A DNA stretch of 64,000 bases from JAEINY01 sp942490535 (GTDB lineage: Bacteria; Bacteroidota; Bacteroidia; Bacteroidales; Marinilabiliaceae): assembly GCA_942490535.1 (NCBI GenBank), contig CALNXQ010000005.1, forward strand, positions 558,001 to 622,000, written 5' to 3'. A program made the translations under genes and the position numbers. The notes under the pieces are model-generated. The model worked only from the letters and a program-made list of their open reading frames with translations, made no database searches and had not been told where the DNA came from. Of this stretch, positions 61,638 to 64,000 are shown in pieces; position 1 is the first letter of the stretch, and each line of letters opens with the position of its first letter.

Positions 61638-62174
61638 ATGAGTCGTGTAAAACTATTGGACAGAGAATTTGAATTATCCATTCCGGAAGAAAAGATTTTA
61701 ACAGCTGTTGACCAAATAGCTGAAAAAATGAATCGCGATTTGGAAGGAAAGAATCCTTTAATGATTTGCGTATTGAACGGCTCATTCATGTTTGCATCAG
61801 ACTTGATGAAACGTATTAATGTGCCATGCGAAATTAGCTTCGTTAAACTATCTTCTTATGAAGGCACTGGCACGACAGGTAAAATCAAACAACTCATTGG
61901 TTTAAACGAAGATATTAAAGGTCGGACTGTGGTTCTTCTGGAAGATATCGTCGACACTGGTTTAACAATTGCCAATACAGTGAAACAGGTTTCTGAAATG
62001 GGACCAGCTGAAGTGAAAGTAGCGACCATGCTATTTAAACCAGATGCTTGCAAAAGAGAAGTGACGCTTGATTACGTAGGATTAGAAATCCCTAATGATT
62101 TTATTGTTGGGTATGGTTTGGATTATGACGGATACGGGCGTAACTTAAAGAATATTTATACGGTTGTAGAGTAA
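61638..62174 (+). CDS. hpt: Hypoxanthine phosphoribosyltransferase
   Basis: Hpt salvages hypoxanthine (and often guanine) to IMP/GMP using PRPP. The 178-residue protein has the PRPP-binding motif VVLLEDIVDTGLT (98-110), the upstream flexible loop with LSSYEGTGTTGKI (71-83) and GYGLDYDGYGRNL near the C-terminus. Length is normal. It sits 41 bp before adk, so purine salvage and nucleotide phosphorylation are probably cotranscribed. Confidence 0.94.
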   Translation: MSRVKLLDREFELSIPEEKILTAVDQIAEKMNRDLEGKNPLMICVLNGSFMFASDLMKRINVPCEISFVKLSSYEGTGTTGKIKQLIGLNEDIKGRTVVLLEDIVDTGLTIANTVKQVSEMGPAEVKVATMLFKPDACKREVTLDYVGLEIPNDFIVGYGLDYDGYGRNLKNIYTVVE

Positions 62175-62215
62175 CACCCGATCACCATTGTTTAAATTTT
62201 AATAGAAAGAGACAC

Positions 62216-62794
62216 ATGCTCAATGTTGTAATTTTCGGACCTCCCGGATCTGGAAAAGGTACGCAAAGTCAGAAAATCATTGAGAAATATGGTTTAACCC
62301 ATATTTCAACCGGTGATTTATTGAGACGCGAGATACATACAAATACCCACTTGGGGGTAATAGCCAAGAGTTACATTGACAAAGGGGAATTGGTACCAGA
62401 TGACACCATCATTGAAATGTTGGATCATTATCTGGACAACAATCCAATTGACAAGGGGATTATTTTTGATGGTTTTCCACGCACCGTCTTTCAAGCGGAA
62501 GCTTTTCAACAAATGCTGGAAGACTATAATACACAACTCACAGTGATGTTAAACCTGGAGGTCGATCGTCAGGAGTTAATTGAACGCCTACTAAAACGCG
62601 GTGAAACTTCCGGTCGTTCAGACGATAACCTGGAAACCATCACCAAGCGATTAAAAGTATATGAAGATCGCACCAGTCCGGTTATTTCTTTCTACAAGGA
62701 GATCAAATTATACCAAGCGATAAAGGGAATGGGCAGTGTGGAAGATATTTTTCAACGCATTTGCACCACCCTGGATAAATATACGCAACAATAA
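62216..62794 (+). CDS. adk: Adenylate kinase
   Basis: Adk converts AMP + ATP to 2 ADP. The 192-residue protein has the P-loop GPPGSGKGT (8-16), STGDLLR, DGFPRT and a short LID segment (RLLKRGETSGRSDDNLETITKRLKVY) without zinc cysteines, as in the short cytosolic type. Next genes: hpt upstream, obgE downstream with a terminator between. Confidence 0.95.
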   Translation: MLNVVIFGPPGSGKGTQSQKIIEKYGLTHISTGDLLRREIHTNTHLGVIAKSYIDKGELVPDDTIIEMLDHYLDNNPIDKGIIFDGFPRTVFQAEAFQQMLEDYNTQLTVMLNLEVDRQELIERLLKRGETSGRSDDNLETITKRLKVYEDRTSPVISFYKEIKLYQAIKGMGSVEDIFQRICTTLDKYTQQ

Positions 62795-62810
62795 TTTTAC
62801 AATAGCATCA

Positions 62811-62846
62811 AGGCCACGATAATGACACTATTGTCGTGGCTTTATA
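62811..62846 (+). terminator. Terminator between adk and obgE
   Basis: GCCACGA (62813-62819) pairs with TCGTGGC (62834-62840), followed by TTTATATTT. obgE starts 17 nt later, so readthrough may be significant. Confidence 0.55.
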
Positions 62847-62863
62847 TTTAAAAACTTACAGAC

Positions 62864-63877
62864 ATGGCCGGTTCCAATTTTGTTGATTATGTAAAGATTT
62901 TCTGTCGATCAGGAAAAGGAGGCGCAGGATCTGCTCACCTCAGACGCGAGAAGAGTGAAGCCAAAGGAGGACCTGATGGTGGTGATGGTGGTCGTGGTGG
63001 TCATGTCATTATGCGAGGTAATTCCAACTTCTGGACCCTGCTGCATCTTAAATATAAACGCCATATTTTCGCCGGCCATGGTGGATCCGGTGGAAAACAA
63101 GGTTCCTTCGGTGCCGATGGAGAAGATGTTATTATTGAGGTACCATTAGGAACAGTGGCTAAAGATGCGGAAACCGGTGAAATATTGTTCGAAATCACCC
63201 ACCATGATCAGGAACTGATTTTAATAAAAGGCGGAAGAGGCGGTCGTGGAAACATGCATTTTAAATCACCTACCAATCAAACACCCCGCTATGCCCAACC
63301 CGGTGAATTAAGCGTTGAACGCGCGGTCATTTTGGAGCTAAAAGTATTAGCTGACGTTGGATTAGTAGGCTTCCCCAACGCCGGAAAATCGACTTTACTC
63401 TCTGTTGTTTCTGCTGCGAAGCCCGAAATAGCCGACTATCCGTTTACAACCCTGGTCCCCAATTTGGGCATCGTTGAATACCGTGATCACAAATCATTTG
63501 TCATGGCTGACATCCCCGGTATCATTGAGGGGGCAAGCGAAGGCAAGGGATTAGGACTTCGTTTTTTACGCCACATTGAACGCAACTCGATTCTGCTCTT
63601 TTTAATCCCGGCGGATGCTGATGACATCAACAAAGAATACCACATCCTGCTCAATGAGCTAAAAGTTTACAATCCTGAGCTTCTGGACAAAAGTCGTTTA
63701 CTGGCAATTTCAAAATCTGACATGCTGGATGATGAACTGACAGAGGAAATAGAAAAGAACTTACCGGATGTACCCCATGTTTTCATATCTTCGGTGGCCA
63801 ATCAAGGCATTACCGAACTAAAAGATATGATATGGGCGGAAATAATAGCTTCCAACCCGGACCAGCAGAGCGTTTAA
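62864..63877 (+). CDS. obgE: GTPase Obg (CgtA)
   Basis: Obg is an essential GTPase of 50S ribosome assembly and stress response. The 337-residue protein has the glycine-rich Obg fold (1-160, with GGRGGHV, GHGGSGGKQG, GGRGGRGNMHF) and the G domain: G1 GFPNAGKST (169-177), G2 in the DYPFTTL segment, G3 DIPGIIEGASEGKGLG, G4 ISKSD. It ends soon after the G domain and lacks the C-terminal Obg extension of some species. Its 3' end overlaps the next start by 46 nt. Confidence 0.95.
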   Translation: MAGSNFVDYVKIFCRSGKGGAGSAHLRREKSEAKGGPDGGDGGRGGHVIMRGNSNFWTLLHLKYKRHIFAGHGGSGGKQGSFGADGEDVIIEVPLGTVAKDAETGEILFEITHHDQELILIKGGRGGRGNMHFKSPTNQTPRYAQPGELSVERAVILELKVLADVGLVGFPNAGKSTLLSVVSAAKPEIADYPFTTLVPNLGIVEYRDHKSFVMADIPGIIEGASEGKGLGLRFLRHIERNSILLFLIPADADDINKEYHILLNELKVYNPELLDKSRLLAISKSDMLDDELTEEIEKNLPDVPHVFISSVANQGITELKDMIWAEIIASNPDQQSV

Positions 63878-64000
63878 CAACTTATCAAAAAAGACACCAC
63901 GAAGGACAGGAAAACCTGTCCAGACTGAAGCGTAAAATCCGGCTCATTAGCTGGATTCGCTTAGCTGCATTCATTGGTGCCTTTTCCTTGCCTTTTTTTT
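63832..64000 (+). CDS. N-terminal fragment of a probable MutS-family membrane-associated protein (cut by the window end)
   Basis: An ORF open to the right edge starts at ATG 63832 inside the obgE 3' end (MGGNNSFQPGPAERLTTYQK). The 56 visible residues include LSRLKRKIRLISWIRLAAFI, a basic-then-hydrophobic pattern resembling the N-terminus of Bacteroidota MutS-like membrane ATPases. With so little sequence the family assignment is tentative; the start could also be one of the non-ATG codons after obgE. Confidence 0.42.
   Translation, partial: MGGNNSFQPGPAERLTTYQKRHHEGQENLSRLKRKIRLISWIRLAAFIGAFSLPFF

Overview
The window is a chromosomal segment of a Bacteroidota bacterium, probably of the Bacteroidales/Marinilabiliales side; the exact genus cannot be read from the sequence. 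Signs are the TAnnTTTG-type -7 promoter elements (two with a full TTTG -33 box at 19-20 nt), weak or absent Shine-Dalgarno sequences, many signal-peptide outer-membrane beta-barrel proteins and carboxypeptidase-regulatory-like domains, a PorV-like protein, an SpmA-SpmB fusion, and the clpX-clpP-tig order. Almost everything is ordinary chromosomal housekeeping; the one clear mobile element is a group II intron.

Layout. 1-8 kb: prmC (cut by the window edge), divergent ribD and a cardiolipin synthase, an atypical SDR, a TylF-like methyltransferase next to a patatin/beta-barrel protein, and a small double iron-sulfur protein. 8-14 kb: a large ABCG-like transporter with an N-terminal TerB-like region, then a complete class C group II intron inserted directly behind the intrinsic terminator of a lipoprotein gene. 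14-19 kb: a DMT permease, a DUF6146-like lipoprotein, dapD, and three tandem paralogous secreted proteins.

19.5-33.2 kb holds a complete branched-chain amino acid cluster: ilvD-ilvB-ilvN-ilvC-leuA-leuC-leuD-leuA/cimA homologue-leuB-ilvA. It starts with a textbook-like attenuator: a perfect promoter, a 19-residue leader peptide with 12 Ile/Leu/Val residues, mutually exclusive 1:2, 2:3 and 3:4 pairings, and a terminator touching the ilvD start. No branched-chain aminotransferase is present. The cluster ends with a strong hairpin and an alternating 23-nt tandem repeat.

33-44 kb: SpmA/B fusion, DUF1080 protein, Nim-like flavoprotein, dnaG, a sirtuin that has lost most zinc cysteines, an outer-membrane protein, comF-like gene, small secreted proteins, and a Tat-exported DUF362 protein paired with a NapH/MauM-type membrane ferredoxin fusion. 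44-50 kb: a K+-dependent-type membrane pyrophosphatase and a 1010-residue protease-like/propeller/barrel protein. 50-55 kb: clpX, clpP, tig, tRNA-Leu(UAG), lptB and tatC. 55-64 kb: recQ, an HhH-barrel protein with a PorV-like partner, purE, hpt, adk, obgE and the start of a probable MutS-family membrane protein.

The most notable items are the ilv leader-peptide attenuator and the structurally complete class C intron, for which domain V, domain VI, the branch-point A and both boundaries can be read directly. Several multidomain envelope proteins (NapH-MauM fusion, HELVH-propeller-barrel, HhH-barrel, TerB-like-ABCG) have no assigned function. I found no CRISPR array, prophage or defence island.
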